Positions 8,233-17,951 of a stretch of 39,990 bases of DNA are shown here, one piece after another (position 1 is the first letter of the stretch; each line of letters begins with the position of its first letter). Source of the DNA: Sphingobacterium sp. Lineage in GTDB: Bacteria; Bacteroidota; Bacteroidia; Sphingobacteriales; Sphingobacteriaceae. A model generated the notes under the pieces. That model had not been told where the DNA came from, made no database searches, and saw only the letters and a program-made list of their open reading frames with translations. The position numbers were made by a program, and so were the translations under genes. The DNA is taken from contig JALAGS010000011.1 of the NCBI GenBank assembly GCA_022712315.1, forward strand, positions 1-39,990. The letters run 5' to 3'.

Positions 8233-11200
8233 GGGTTTGTATTGTGATTCAAAGGTAACGTCAAGCTAAATACGTTCAATTGGAGGTCGTTTGTGCTATA
8301 TAACAAGGTGCCTTGGTGTTTCAAGGTTAGGGATCTTGTCAATGCCAAGCCTAGACCACTTCCAGGAACATTCTTATTTTGTTTTAAGCGATTGAATGGT
8401 TCAAAAATTCTTTCCCTTTCTTCTGAAGGAATTAAAGCTCCGTCGTTTTTCACGGTCAATATAAAGATATTTTTCTGTTTATCCATATCTAAATTTACCT
8501 CAATGTAGTTTGAAGAATATTTAAGCGCGTTATTCAATAAATTATTGCATATTTTGTCAAAGGCATCAATATCGACCTGCCCCATGATTTCAGATTCAAT
8601 GTTTGACACAATCTGCTTACCTTGCGCTTGGAGTGTGATACTAAAATTATTAATGATTTCCTGCACAGTCTGGCTTATATTTTCTAATTCGAAGTGCAAT
8701 TTAAATCCTTCCGTTTCGACCTGTCTAAAATCCAGCAATTGATTGCTGAGTGCAATCAGCTTTTCGGTGTTGTTTTGCATGGTCAGTAGCAGCTTATCCG
8801 TTACAGGATTGTGATCGACCTTATCCATCAGCTTTTCCAAAGGAGCTTTAATCAATGTTAATGGCGTACGTATTTCATGAGCGACATCCGTGTAAAAATT
8901 GATCTTTGAACGGTAGAGTTCTTGCTCGCGGAGATTTTGTACGGTTAAAATGTGCTGTCGATTGCGCTGCTTGATCTTTTCATTAAAATGATGAATAATA
9001 AAGATAATGAGTCCAGCAAGAATCAGTGCGTAGCAGATAAAAGCCGGTATACTTGCCCAGATTGGGGGAAGAATGGTGATTTTAAGACTGGCAAAAGTAG
9101 GAATCGTATTCCCATTTGGGTCTTCCGCTTTTACAGTAAAAACATAGTTGCCGGGAGCAAGTTTGGTAAAATAAGCACGTTGATTGCTTGTAATATCTAT
9201 CCAGTTATCGTCAAGCCCATCCATTTTATAACTATAGTGAATAGAATGCGGGGCCTGGTAATGTAATGCTGCAAAATCAAGGCTGAAGGATGATTCGTCG
9301 TGTTTTAGCTTGATTTTATCGGTAAACAGAATTGATTTAGACAGAATATTTGCATCGGTATACTGATTGATCGCTCTATTGTTGATGTAAAAATTAGTAA
9401 TGTAAATTGGAATTTGATTCTTATAGTTGATCTGGTTTAGCTTTTCTGGATTGAAACGTATAAGCCCGTTGATGGTGCCGAAGTAGAAGTTTCCATTACC
9501 GTCATCAAAGGATGAATTGTAATTGAACTGGATAGTCGGTAAACCTGACTCCAAATTGAAGGTCCGTTTTCTGCCGTTGGGAAGATGGTAGCGTACCAGA
9601 CCTTTTGAAGTACTCACCCAGAGGTTATTTTGTTTGTCTTCTAAAAAGGCGAGTGTCACATTACTGGGCATTCCTTCTTCTATACCAATGTTTTCAAAGC
9701 TTTCCTGATTTGTTTTTTTCTTTGCCATTCCGCCTTCTGTGGCTATCCAGATCTGGTTACGCGAGTCCTCAAATAAGCTATTGATCCTATTGTTAGGTAA
9801 GGAATTGGGGTCGTTCTGGCGATGGGTAAAATGCTTACAGTACTTTGTTGTAGGATTATAACAAAATAGCCCATCGCGCCATGTACCTACCCAGATATTC
9901 CCTTCTTTATCTTCTAAAATGGTCGTATAAAACATGTATTCAGGAACATTGTCAATCAGATGGAATGATTTTTTTTCGAGATCAAAACGGTATAATCCAC
10001 GCGTTGAAGCTGCGAGAATTTCGCCTTTTCGAGTTTTATAGAGATAAAAAAGAAAATTACTTTGGAGATCGGACGATGTTACATTGCTGTTGCGATCGAT
10101 GTGATAGATAACTTTTTGAAGTTTTGGCGAAAAAATATCGAGACCATTGACGAAAGTACCTATCAGCAGTTTGTCACCCATAGGGAGAATACCATGGATA
10201 TTGTTGTTTGCCAGGTTCCCTTGTTTGTCGGAGAAGTTTTGAATTTTACCCGATATGGGGTCGAGTTTTGATAACCCGCCATTTTCGGTGCCTATCCAGA
10301 TGTTGTGGTCGATATCCTTTCTGATAATGCGTACGACAGATCCTTTTAGGCTTCCCGGGCGATCCTGCGGCAGGAACTTTTCGATTATACTGTTGTTTTT
10401 ATGATAATAGTTAATCCCGCCAAAATAGGTTCCCAGCCAAATGCCTTCATCTTTATCCTGTAAGATATTATAAATGGCATTGTCAGATATCCCCCATGGA
10501 TTTTCCTGTTCTTTTTGAATATTGATATATTGTCGGTTAGCAATTTGATAAATAAAGAGACCAGATTCCGTGGCAAACCAATATTCATGATCATTTGGCT
10601 GTATAATATCTCTCACATAAAGAAATGTATGCAATTGATTCGGACCAAGGATGGATTTGAGGGACTTGTCTTTAAAATTGTAGCTATAAACACCAGTTTT
10701 TGAAGTGCCAATCAACAAATCTCCCTGACGGTTTTCTATTATTTTCTCAATACTAAACCAATCCTTAGCACCATATTTTGCCTGAAAGTCAAGCATGAGA
10801 ACGGGTTTTCCAGAAGAGTTTATTTGGAATATCTTACCTTCAGGAGTTCCAAAAAAAACAGTTCCATTTTTTGTGCAGCTAATGGAAGTGATGTAGAGGT
10901 TTGATTGAGTAAATTGCTGGGTTTTATGACTGACCAAATCATGGCAATAGAGCATTCCATTGGATATAAACCAAATCCTTTGGCGTTGATCGGTAATGAT
11001 AACAGGGACGTCGGCATTTTCAAATTGTTTGCTCAAGAGTCTAAATTGTTCATCGACGGGATCGTAGCAATAGATTCCCTGATCTGTACCAACCCATATT
11101 CTTTTTCGAAAGTCTTCTTTCAATGAGATAATATTATTACCGCCAAGGCTATTTTTCCCAGATTTGGAGGCATCAAAATGTTTGAAATTATTGCCGTCAA

Positions 11201-11390
11201 AGCGATTTAGGCCGTCTTTTGTGCCAAACCATAGAAAACCCTGACTATCTTGCATACTGCAGATGACCGCATTATTTGACAATCCTTCATTGATTTGATA
11301 GTGATTAAAATAATAGGGCTGTGCGTAGAGCAACCTCGGAAGCAACAGAAAGAATAGAAAACGTAAAGACTTCAGGTTGATCATGATCAT
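8229..11390 (-). CDS. Periplasmic beta-propeller sensor histidine kinase (hybrid-type sensor without receiver)
   Basis: Glycan sensor of 1053 residues. Order of parts: signal peptide (about 1-24, ending in LLYAQ); a long run of Reg_prop beta-propeller repeats, for example DSQGFLWFGTKDGLNRFDG and KEGNIWVGTWRDGLFCYNP; a Y_Y_Y domain (around residue 720, PGNYVFTVKAEDPNG); one membrane segment (about 777-800); HisKA with His838 in DVAHEIRTPLTLIKAPLEKL; and an ATPase domain with NLLNNALKYSS and GSGLGLALTRSL. The G1 box reads VKNDGALIP rather than DxGxG, a form I believe is common in this sensor class. Relatives in Bacteroides usually carry receiver and AraC domains on the same chain; here the chain ends after the ATPase and those domains are the next gene. 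It diverges from the aldose epimerase gene and probably senses an oligosaccharide from the locus substrate. Confidence 0.93.
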   Translation of the reverse strand: MIMINLKSLRFLFFLLLPRLLYAQPYYFNHYQINEGLSNNAVICSMQDSQGFLWFGTKDGLNRFDGNNFKHFDASKSGKNSLGGNNIISLKEDFRKRIWVGTDQGIYCYDPVDEQFRLLSKQFENADVPVIITDQRQRIWFISNGMLYCHDLVSHKTQQFTQSNLYITSISCTKNGTVFFGTPEGKIFQINSSGKPVLMLDFQAKYGAKDWFSIEKIIENRQGDLLIGTSKTGVYSYNFKDKSLKSILGPNQLHTFLYVRDIIQPNDHEYWFATESGLFIYQIANRQYINIQKEQENPWGISDNAIYNILQDKDEGIWLGTYFGGINYYHKNNSIIEKFLPQDRPGSLKGSVVRIIRKDIDHNIWIGTENGGLSKLDPISGKIQNFSDKQGNLANNNIHGILPMGDKLLIGTFVNGLDIFSPKLQKVIYHIDRNSNVTSSDLQSNFLFYLYKTRKGEILAASTRGLYRFDLEKKSFHLIDNVPEYMFYTTILEDKEGNIWVGTWRDGLFCYNPTTKYCKHFTHRQNDPNSLPNNRINSLFEDSRNQIWIATEGGMAKKKTNQESFENIGIEEGMPSNVTLAFLEDKQNNLWVSTSKGLVRYHLPNGRKRTFNLESGLPTIQFNYNSSFDDGNGNFYFGTINGLIRFNPEKLNQINYKNQIPIYITNFYINNRAINQYTDANILSKSILFTDKIKLKHDESSFSLDFAALHYQAPHSIHYSYKMDGLDDNWIDITSNQRAYFTKLAPGNYVFTVKAEDPNGNTIPTFASLKITILPPIWASIPAFICYALILAGLIIFIIHHFNEKIKQRNRQHILTVQNLREQELYRSKINFYTDVAHEIRTPLTLIKAPLEKLMDKVDHNPVTDKLLLTMQNNTEKLIALSNQLLDFRQVETEGFKLHFELENISQTVQEIINNFSITLQAQGKQIVSNIESEIMGQVDIDAFDKICNNLLNNALKYSSNYIEVNLDMDKQKNIFILTVKNDGALIPSEERERIFEPFNRLKQNKNVPGSGLGLALTRSLTLKHQGTLLYSTNDLQLNVFSLTLPLNHNTNP

Positions 11391-11557
11391 TTGGTTATTG
11401 ATACAAAATAGTGCTAAAATGAAACAATTTAATCTTAAAATTTCTAAAAAATTTAAGACTTTAGCCTATATATTGTAATCGATAAAATTATAAAAAATCT
11501 AGAAAAGGATGCAAGTCCTATCTAAACAAAGATTATAAACCATTTAAAATATTACGA

Positions 11558-12718
11558 ATGAAAGGAAAAATGACCATGCTTGGTCTTTCTGCAATGCTTG
11601 CTATTACCGTGTCCTGCCAGCAACCGACTGGTTCTAAAACCTCAAAAGCAGATTCTTTATCGGCCTTAATGGATACCGCACAGTTTAGGGTAACGGTCGA
11701 TCAGAAACAAGTTTATCTCTATGAATTGAGTAATAAAAATGGCGTACAGGCTTATTTTACCAATTTTGGCGCACGGTTGGTGGGCTTGTGGGTTCCGGAC
11801 AATAAAGGGGATCTACGCGATGTTGTCTTGGGCTTTTCTAAAGCATCTGACTATAATAATCCAAAAGAGCCTTTTTTTGGAACCATTGTTGGTCCTTTTG
11901 GTAACCGGATCGCTAAAGGAAAATTTAAACTGGATGATAAAACCTATACATTGGCGGTAAATAATGGCCCCAATACGTTGCATGGAGGTTTCAAAGGAGT
12001 TCATTTTGCCAATTGGACATTAAAATCCTCAGATCAATCATCGCTTACTTTTGCATATACGTTGCCTGACGGGCAGGAAGGCTTTCCGGGAAATATCCAG
12101 ATGGAGGTGACTTATACGCTTAATGATAATAATGAATTGATGATTGCTTATCGGGCTACTTCCGATAAAAAGACGGTGATCAACTTAACAAACCATGCTT
12201 ACTTTAATTTAAATGGCGAGGGAAGTGGTACCATTTTGGATCATCAGCTTCAATTGTTTGCAAATCAATACACTCCAGTAGATAGCACCCTAATACCGAC
12301 AGGACAATTAGCATCGGTAAAAGGAACAGCTTTTGATTTTACGGCCTTGAAACCAATAGGAAAAGATATTAATGCCAATGATCAGCAACTTGCTTTCGGA
12401 AAAGGCTATGATCACAACTTTGTTTTAAGCAAAGAGAAAGATGGCGACTGGTTTAAAGCAGCCCATGTGATTGGAGATAAATCGGGTATTGTTATGGATA
12501 TTCTGACCGCAGAACCCGGGATACAATTTTATAGCGGTAATTTTATGAACGAGCAAGTACAATTGAAGAACGGTAAAAAAGACTCCTTCCGTACAGCTTT
12601 TTGCCTTGAGCCGCAGCATTTTCCGGATGCCCCGAATCAGCCTGCTTTTCCATCAACTGTCCTAAACCCCGGACAAGTTTATCAAACGAAATCCCTGTAT
12701 CGTTTTTCGGTAAAATAA
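11558..12718 (+). CDS. galM: Aldose 1-epimerase (mutarotase), lipoprotein
   Basis: Interconverts alpha and beta anomers of free aldoses such as galactose, glucose or arabinose. Family motifs are clear: NGPNTLHGGFKGVHFANW, NLTNHAYFNLNG with the catalytic His213, and FCLEPQHFPDAPNQP with Glu351 at the position of the catalytic base. The 386 residues include a lipoprotein signal with lipobox TVSC (Cys20), so the enzyme acts outside the cytoplasm instead of in it like E. coli GalM. It is transcribed away from the sensor kinase gene and followed by a terminator, so it is probably a separate unit from the susC operon, but placement suggests control by the same sensor. It would speed equilibration of sugars released by the enzymes downstream. 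Confidence 0.95.
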   Translation: MKGKMTMLGLSAMLAITVSCQQPTGSKTSKADSLSALMDTAQFRVTVDQKQVYLYELSNKNGVQAYFTNFGARLVGLWVPDNKGDLRDVVLGFSKASDYNNPKEPFFGTIVGPFGNRIAKGKFKLDDKTYTLAVNNGPNTLHGGFKGVHFANWTLKSSDQSSLTFAYTLPDGQEGFPGNIQMEVTYTLNDNNELMIAYRATSDKKTVINLTNHAYFNLNGEGSGTILDHQLQLFANQYTPVDSTLIPTGQLASVKGTAFDFTALKPIGKDINANDQQLAFGKGYDHNFVLSKEKDGDWFKAAHVIGDKSGIVMDILTAEPGIQFYSGNFMNEQVQLKNGKKDSFRTAFCLEPQHFPDAPNQPAFPSTVLNPGQVYQTKSLYRFSVK

Positions 12719-12743
12719 TACATATTTAATAATGATTGGTTTG

Positions 12744-12779
12744 AAAGTACACAACTGAAAAGAGGTGTACTTTCTCTAT
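12744..12779 (+). terminator. Terminator after the aldose epimerase gene
   Basis: A perfect 9-bp inverted repeat AAAGTACAC (12744-12752) / GTGTACTTT (12765-12773) with a 12-nt loop is followed by CTCTATTT. It lies 26 bp after the galM stop. The T-tract is imperfect, as is usual in this phylum. Confidence 0.6.
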
Positions 12780-12878
12780 TTTAAAGACCTTTAAAACGTT
12801 TTAGGTTTGTTTCATCTATTTGATACAAATAGGCAGTTTTTTGAGAAAAAACGAAAGTCTGTAAGATTGAATATACCT

Positions 12879-12886
12879 TAATTTTG
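12879..12886 (+). promoter_or_regulatory. Promoter -7 element (TAATTTTG) of the susC operon
   Basis: TAATTTTG is an exact match to the Bacteroidota -7 consensus TAnnTTTG and lies 34 bp before the susC ATG, leaving a leader of about 25-30 nt. The -33 region has only a partial match (TCTG at 12858-12861), which would fit a promoter that depends on the AraC-type regulator. It follows the galM terminator, so it is the likely start of the operon 12921-26228. Confidence 0.5.
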
Positions 12887-12920
12887 GACAAATCAATTAT
12901 ACAAACTAATCAATCTAGGT

Positions 12921-15900
12921 ATGTTTAAGGGTCTTAAATGTCTGCCAATATCTGCTACATTGCTCTGCTGTGCGAGCAGTTTTATTCCCTTAGCAAAGGG
13001 AGCTAATTTAATTCCAGTTTCTTCTGATGGGATCGAGTTGCAAAAAGCAATTAAAGGGGTTGTTAAGGATAAAGCGGGTAATCCGATCGTGGGAGCGACA
13101 GTCGCATTGAAATCCAAACCCAGTATCGCAGTCTCAACAGATGCGAAAGGTAATTTTAGTCTGACAGGTGTCAATGTCGGAGAACTTTTGACCGTAAGAT
13201 CTGTAGGCTATCTTTCCAAAGAAGTAATGGCAATCGCTGATTTGGCGATTACGCTGGGAGATGAGAATGCACGTATCGATGAAGTTGTCGTGGTGGGGTA
13301 TGGTACGCAAAAGAAAGAATCCGTTACCGGTGCAATCACCGCAATTTCTTCGCAGGATATTTCAAGATCGGTGGCAACCACGACTTCTGGAGCGCTGGTC
13401 GGGAAGATCGCCGGTGTTAACAGCCGCATGGAAGATGGCCGTCCTGGAGCCTCTACAGGAATCAGTATCCGCAATATGGGAACACCATTGTACGTGATTG
13501 ATGGTGTTCAAAAAGACGAGAGACAATTTAATAATTTAGACTTCAATGATATTGAATCGGTTTCGGTATTGAAGGATGCATCGGCCGCTATTTATGGCGT
13601 ACGCGCGGCCAATGGTGTTGTTGTAGTGACGACAAAGAAGGGGAAGCGGGGCGATAATAATACCTTTAATATCAATTCGTATTATGGCTGGCAGAGTATG
13701 TTTCGCTTTCCGAAGCCAGCTGATGCCAGTACTTATATCAAAAGCTATATTCAGTCGGATGCCATTCTCGGAACCGAGCATCCACAATATACATTGAGCG
13801 ATCTTGAAAAGTGGCAGCAGGGCACCGAAAAGGGATATCGTCCTTTTGATTGGTATGATTATATTCTCAAAACCAGCCCACAAACCTATATTTCGGGTAA
13901 TGTCAGCGGTGGATCAGAAAAAATTAATTATTACCTGAGTGTGGGGCATCTGGACCAGAAATCCATCATTCGTAATTACGGCGGTTTTAATCGTACCAAT
14001 GTGCAGATGAATATTGACGCGAATGTATCCAAAAGATTAAAAATTGGGGCCAATTTGAACGGGCGGATCGAACAGCGCAAACAGCCGGGCGTACCCGGTG
14101 CTGACGATACCTGGCAGGCCTTATTTGCGATATATCGTAATCTACCCACTGCACGACCTTTTGCCAACGACAATCCTTTGTATCCAACGCAGACATCGCC
14201 CAATGCGGAAACCAATTTTGCGATGCTGAATTATGATCTTTCCGGTACATATCAGGAAAAATGGCGGGTGATGCAGTTAAATTTTAATGCGGAATATAAG
14301 ATTACAAATGATCTGATCGCTAAGGGAACAGTGGGCTATTATCTGGCCAATAAATGGATGGATAATCAGGAGTTTACCTATAAACTCTATGGCTACGATG
14401 AGAAGACAGATACTTACCCGGTTACTTTTAGCATGGACAATCCTTGGCGGGAAAGATCTATTTCGCAGGTTGAAGAAATTTCCACCCAATTTACCTTAAA
14501 TTATAACAAGCGATTCGGCAAACATGGTATTAATGCTGTGCTTGCTGCTGAGTCCATAAAAAGGGATAATCCGGATGTCTATGTGCACGATCGTCCAGCC
14601 TCCAATGCGTTGAGTCTGATCTATTTCCAGACGATGGACACCTACAATGATACGGGCGTGAATACCCAGGCGAGAGCCGGTTTTGCAGGCAGGGTCAATT
14701 ATGATTATGATCAGAAATATCTTTTGGAGCTTTCTTCGCGCTATGATGGTTCTTGGAAATTTGCCCCGGGAAGCCGATGGGGATTTTTTCCTTCGGTATC
14801 TGCAGGTTGGCGTATTTCATCTGAAAAGTTCTGGTCTGAAGGTATGAAAAAGGTATTGGACGATGTGAAGTTAAGAGGATCTTACGGTGTATTGGGTGAT
14901 GATAATTTGGATGCCTGGGATTATTTTGCTTTTGGTTACCTCAGTGGATATAATTATTTCCGAAAACCAGTCCGTGATGGCTATCAGAATATCGTCGGAT
15001 CAACAATTGACGGAAAGTATGTGATTGGTTCTCAAGCGCGTGGTCTTCCTGTTAAAACGCTTTCTTGGATTCAGGCTCACATGCTAAATGTTGGCTTGGA
15101 CTTTAGTACACTAAAAGGAAAATTAACAGGTTCAGTAGATTTGTTCCGCCGAAAAAGAACAGGGTTACCCGCGAAGCGGGAAGATGTATTGATACCGAAT
15201 GAAGTAGGCTTTAGTTTACCTTATGAAAATCTGAATTCAGATATTCACCAAGGTATCGATGGATCATTAATGTGGCGGAGTAACGTCAATGGATTTAACT
15301 ATTTCGTAGGCGGTAATTTCACTTTCGCACGGCAAACTGACGGTGAGCAATATAAACCACGTTTTGGAAACTCTTTGGATCAATATCGAAAATCGATCTA
15401 TGACCGTTATGCCTTTCTCAATTGGGGATTACATTCCATTGGACAATTCCAGTCTTGGGAAGAAATTGCAAATTATGATATAGACAATGACCGTAAAGGT
15501 AACTCATCATTACGGCCGGGTGATATCAAGTACGAAGATATTAATGGCGATAAAGTGATCAATGAGCTGGATGAACGGCCAATCGGATATCGACAAGGCG
15601 GTCTTCCTTATTTCAATTACGGAATTAACCTTGGCGGCCAATTTAAGGGATTTGATTTGGCAATGGATTTCACCGGAGCAGCTTTTGCTTCTTTTAATCC
15701 GAGTTATGAGGCCGTATTCCCTTTCCATGATGGTGGCAACAACCCCCAATACTATATGGAAAACCAGTGGATGTTAAGTGATATTACGAATCCAAATAGT
15801 GCCTTGATCCCCGGGAAATACCCTACGTTAATTAAAGGAAATAGAGATCATAGCAATTATTGGCATAGTGACTTTTGGCTTACCAATGTCAACTATCTGA

Positions 15901-16112
15901 AATTAAGAAATCTGCAGATCGGGTATACTTTGCCGGAGAAATGGATGAAACCTCGAGGAATTCAGAAATTGAGGATATATACCATGATGCAGAATCTGTT
16001 TAGCATAGATAATTTGGGTGATATGAAGATCGATCCGGAAATCACAAGTGATTCGGGCGTTCAGTACCCAACAAACAGAGTTATAAACGTTGGTGTTACC
16101 TTAACTTTTTAA
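12921..16112 (+). CDS. susC: SusC/RagA-family TonB-linked outer-membrane transporter
   Basis: Outer-membrane channel that imports oligosaccharides with energy from TonB, working with the SusD lipoprotein encoded next. Of 1063 residues, about 1-27 are the signal peptide. A carboxypeptidase-regulatory-like domain follows (about 44-105, GVVKDKAGNPIVGATV). A motif typical of the family start (DEVVVVGYGTQKKESVTGAI, from residue 120) precedes the plug, which ends around residue 240 in IYGVRAANGVVVVTTKKG. The rest is the 22-strand barrel, closing with an aromatic C-terminus (VGVTLTF). No FecR-interacting secretin/TonB N-terminal extension is present, in keeping with control by the two-component sensor instead of an anti-sigma system. 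It overlaps susD by one base (TAATG). Confidence 0.97.
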   Translation: MFKGLKCLPISATLLCCASSFIPLAKGANLIPVSSDGIELQKAIKGVVKDKAGNPIVGATVALKSKPSIAVSTDAKGNFSLTGVNVGELLTVRSVGYLSKEVMAIADLAITLGDENARIDEVVVVGYGTQKKESVTGAITAISSQDISRSVATTTSGALVGKIAGVNSRMEDGRPGASTGISIRNMGTPLYVIDGVQKDERQFNNLDFNDIESVSVLKDASAAIYGVRAANGVVVVTTKKGKRGDNNTFNINSYYGWQSMFRFPKPADASTYIKSYIQSDAILGTEHPQYTLSDLEKWQQGTEKGYRPFDWYDYILKTSPQTYISGNVSGGSEKINYYLSVGHLDQKSIIRNYGGFNRTNVQMNIDANVSKRLKIGANLNGRIEQRKQPGVPGADDTWQALFAIYRNLPTARPFANDNPLYPTQTSPNAETNFAMLNYDLSGTYQEKWRVMQLNFNAEYKITNDLIAKGTVGYYLANKWMDNQEFTYKLYGYDEKTDTYPVTFSMDNPWRERSISQVEEISTQFTLNYNKRFGKHGINAVLAAESIKRDNPDVYVHDRPASNALSLIYFQTMDTYNDTGVNTQARAGFAGRVNYDYDQKYLLELSSRYDGSWKFAPGSRWGFFPSVSAGWRISSEKFWSEGMKKVLDDVKLRGSYGVLGDDNLDAWDYFAFGYLSGYNYFRKPVRDGYQNIVGSTIDGKYVIGSQARGLPVKTLSWIQAHMLNVGLDFSTLKGKLTGSVDLFRRKRTGLPAKREDVLIPNEVGFSLPYENLNSDIHQGIDGSLMWRSNVNGFNYFVGGNFTFARQTDGEQYKPRFGNSLDQYRKSIYDRYAFLNWGLHSIGQFQSWEEIANYDIDNDRKGNSSLRPGDIKYEDINGDKVINELDERPIGYRQGGLPYFNYGINLGGQFKGFDLAMDFTGAAFASFNPSYEAVFPFHDGGNNPQYYMENQWMLSDITNPNSALIPGKYPTLIKGNRDHSNYWHSDFWLTNVNYLKLRNLQIGYTLPEKWMKPRGIQKLRIYTMMQNLFSIDNLGDMKIDPEITSDSGVQYPTNRVINVGVTLTF

Positions 16113-17941
16113 TGAAGATGATAAATAAGAAAGTTATTTTATTGGGTGTATGTTTGGTATGTACATTTTCAAGCTGCAATAAATTTTTGGAACGGGAATC
16201 ACAGGCTATTTTTACGGACGATCAGATCTTTTCGGATCAGAATATGATAAAATCTGTGCTAGCTAATTATTATGGACGGATTAGCTGGGGACAGCAATTT
16301 GGCGACAATGGATCTTTTGCGATGTTAGACGAGGCAGGATTTTCAAGCGGTGGCCCCAATACAATGCAGGAATTTCCGAATGACTTTTGGCGTATGTATG
16401 ACTATGAACTGATTCGCAATCTGAATCAATTTATCGTAGGTGTTCGTCAATCATCATTGGACGAAAATAATAAAAAGAGTATCGAAGGCGAGGCGAGATT
16501 TATTCGTGCTTGGACCTACTTCAATATGATTAAGCGTTTGGGAGGCGTGCCTTTGGTGGGGGATAAGATCTATGATTATACGGGTGGTATGGATCCGGCA
16601 GAGTTGCAGATACCTCGATCAACAGAAGCCGAGAGTTATAATTATGTGATTAGCGAATGTGCCGAAGCGGCTAAAATGCTCGGTATAGAGAAAACCATCA
16701 ATTCAGCGAGAGCTAATAAATGGACAGCTTTGGCACTCAAGGCGCGGGCAAGTCTGTATGCTGCTTCTATAGCGAAGTATAATTATAAAACGCCAGATGT
16801 CAAAACAGGAGGGAATGAGGTAGGGATTCCGGCAGCGGAAGCCAATAAATATTACCAGATAGCCTATGAATCCGCATTGGATATTATCAACAATAGCCCT
16901 TATGCCCTCTATAATGGAAATGCCGACAAAGGAAAGAACTTCTATCTAGCCGTAAGTTCAAAATCAAGCAGCAATGAAGTTATTTGGGCCAAGGATTATG
17001 CGTATCCGGGTGAAACACATTTTTTTACTAACAATAACATTGCCTCATCCGTCCGTGGAGATATTGATGCCAATTTTGTTACGCCTGTTTTAAATTTGGT
17101 GGAAGCGTTTGAATATACAAATGATCGGAATGGTGCGTTGAAAACGAAGACTGCTACGGGAGAGTACATTTACTACAATAATCCAGAAGAATTATTCGCT
17201 CATAAAGACGCGCGCCTGTATGGTACAGTAATCTACTCTGGTGCTGATTTTGCCGGTACAAAAATCACTTACCAAGCAGGTGTTCGATACAAAGAGGGCG
17301 GAGTATGGAAGACGATGACCGCAATACCCGGTGCATCTGATTCCAAATTCGGAGGAATTATTACGAGCAAAGATGGACCAACGACTTCCAATGATATGTA
17401 CGTCAACAAGACGGGATTTAATATCCGGAAGTTTATTGATGAAAACAAAGATGCTTCTACCCGCGGTCGGGGTTCGGATATTTGGTTTGTTCGTTTTCGT
17501 TATGCGGAATTTCTGCTGATTGCCGCAGAGGCCGGACTTGAACTGGGTAAACCGCAAGCTGAGTTAACGGGATATGTCAATAAGATCAGGGAGCGCGCGG
17601 GAATACAGCCATTGACGACTATTTCTTTGAATGATATCATTCAGGAGCGCAGGGTTGAATTTGCCTTCGAGGATCATCGTTATTGGGATCTGAAGCGTTT
17701 GCGGATTGCCCACGAAATCTGGAACGGAAGCGCTGATAATTACAATGCAGTACATTATGCCCTATTTCCATATAAAATATATGCTCCGGGGGATCCGAAC
17801 GATGGTAAATGGGTTTTTGAGAAACAGAAATCCAGTCATACACTCTATCCAAGAAATTTTAAATATCAGAACTATTATAATTTCATCGATCAAGGCTGGA
17901 TTAATAATAATCCTAAGTTAGTTCGAAATCCTTATCAATAG
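16112..17941 (+). CDS. susD: SusD/RagB-family glycan-binding outer-membrane lipoprotein
   Basis: Surface lipoprotein that caps the SusC channel and binds the oligosaccharide. Lipobox FSSC gives Cys22. The N-terminal region has the family pattern RESQAIFTDDQIFSD and later EARFIRAWTYFNMIKRLGGVPLV, part of the TPR-like scaffold. The C-terminal SusD domain has RFRYAEFLLIAAEAGLELG, NKIRERAGI and IIQERRVEFAFEDHRYWDLK. Length (609 residues) is on the long side but normal. The ATG shares its A with the susC stop codon, so translation is coupled. Aromatic ligand-binding residues cannot be picked out without a structure. Confidence 0.96.
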   Translation: MKMINKKVILLGVCLVCTFSSCNKFLERESQAIFTDDQIFSDQNMIKSVLANYYGRISWGQQFGDNGSFAMLDEAGFSSGGPNTMQEFPNDFWRMYDYELIRNLNQFIVGVRQSSLDENNKKSIEGEARFIRAWTYFNMIKRLGGVPLVGDKIYDYTGGMDPAELQIPRSTEAESYNYVISECAEAAKMLGIEKTINSARANKWTALALKARASLYAASIAKYNYKTPDVKTGGNEVGIPAAEANKYYQIAYESALDIINNSPYALYNGNADKGKNFYLAVSSKSSSNEVIWAKDYAYPGETHFFTNNNIASSVRGDIDANFVTPVLNLVEAFEYTNDRNGALKTKTATGEYIYYNNPEELFAHKDARLYGTVIYSGADFAGTKITYQAGVRYKEGGVWKTMTAIPGASDSKFGGIITSKDGPTTSNDMYVNKTGFNIRKFIDENKDASTRGRGSDIWFVRFRYAEFLLIAAEAGLELGKPQAELTGYVNKIRERAGIQPLTTISLNDIIQERRVEFAFEDHRYWDLKRLRIAHEIWNGSADNYNAVHYALFPYKIYAPGDPNDGKWVFEKQKSSHTLYPRNFKYQNYYNFIDQGWINNNPKLVRNPYQ

Positions 17942-17951
17942 CATTAGTCTT

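Noticed and set aside
13536..14489. Several minus-strand open frames of 70-115 codons inside susC
   Set aside because: SusC is intact and well supported; these frames overlap each other, have no ribosome sites, and show no recognizable domains.
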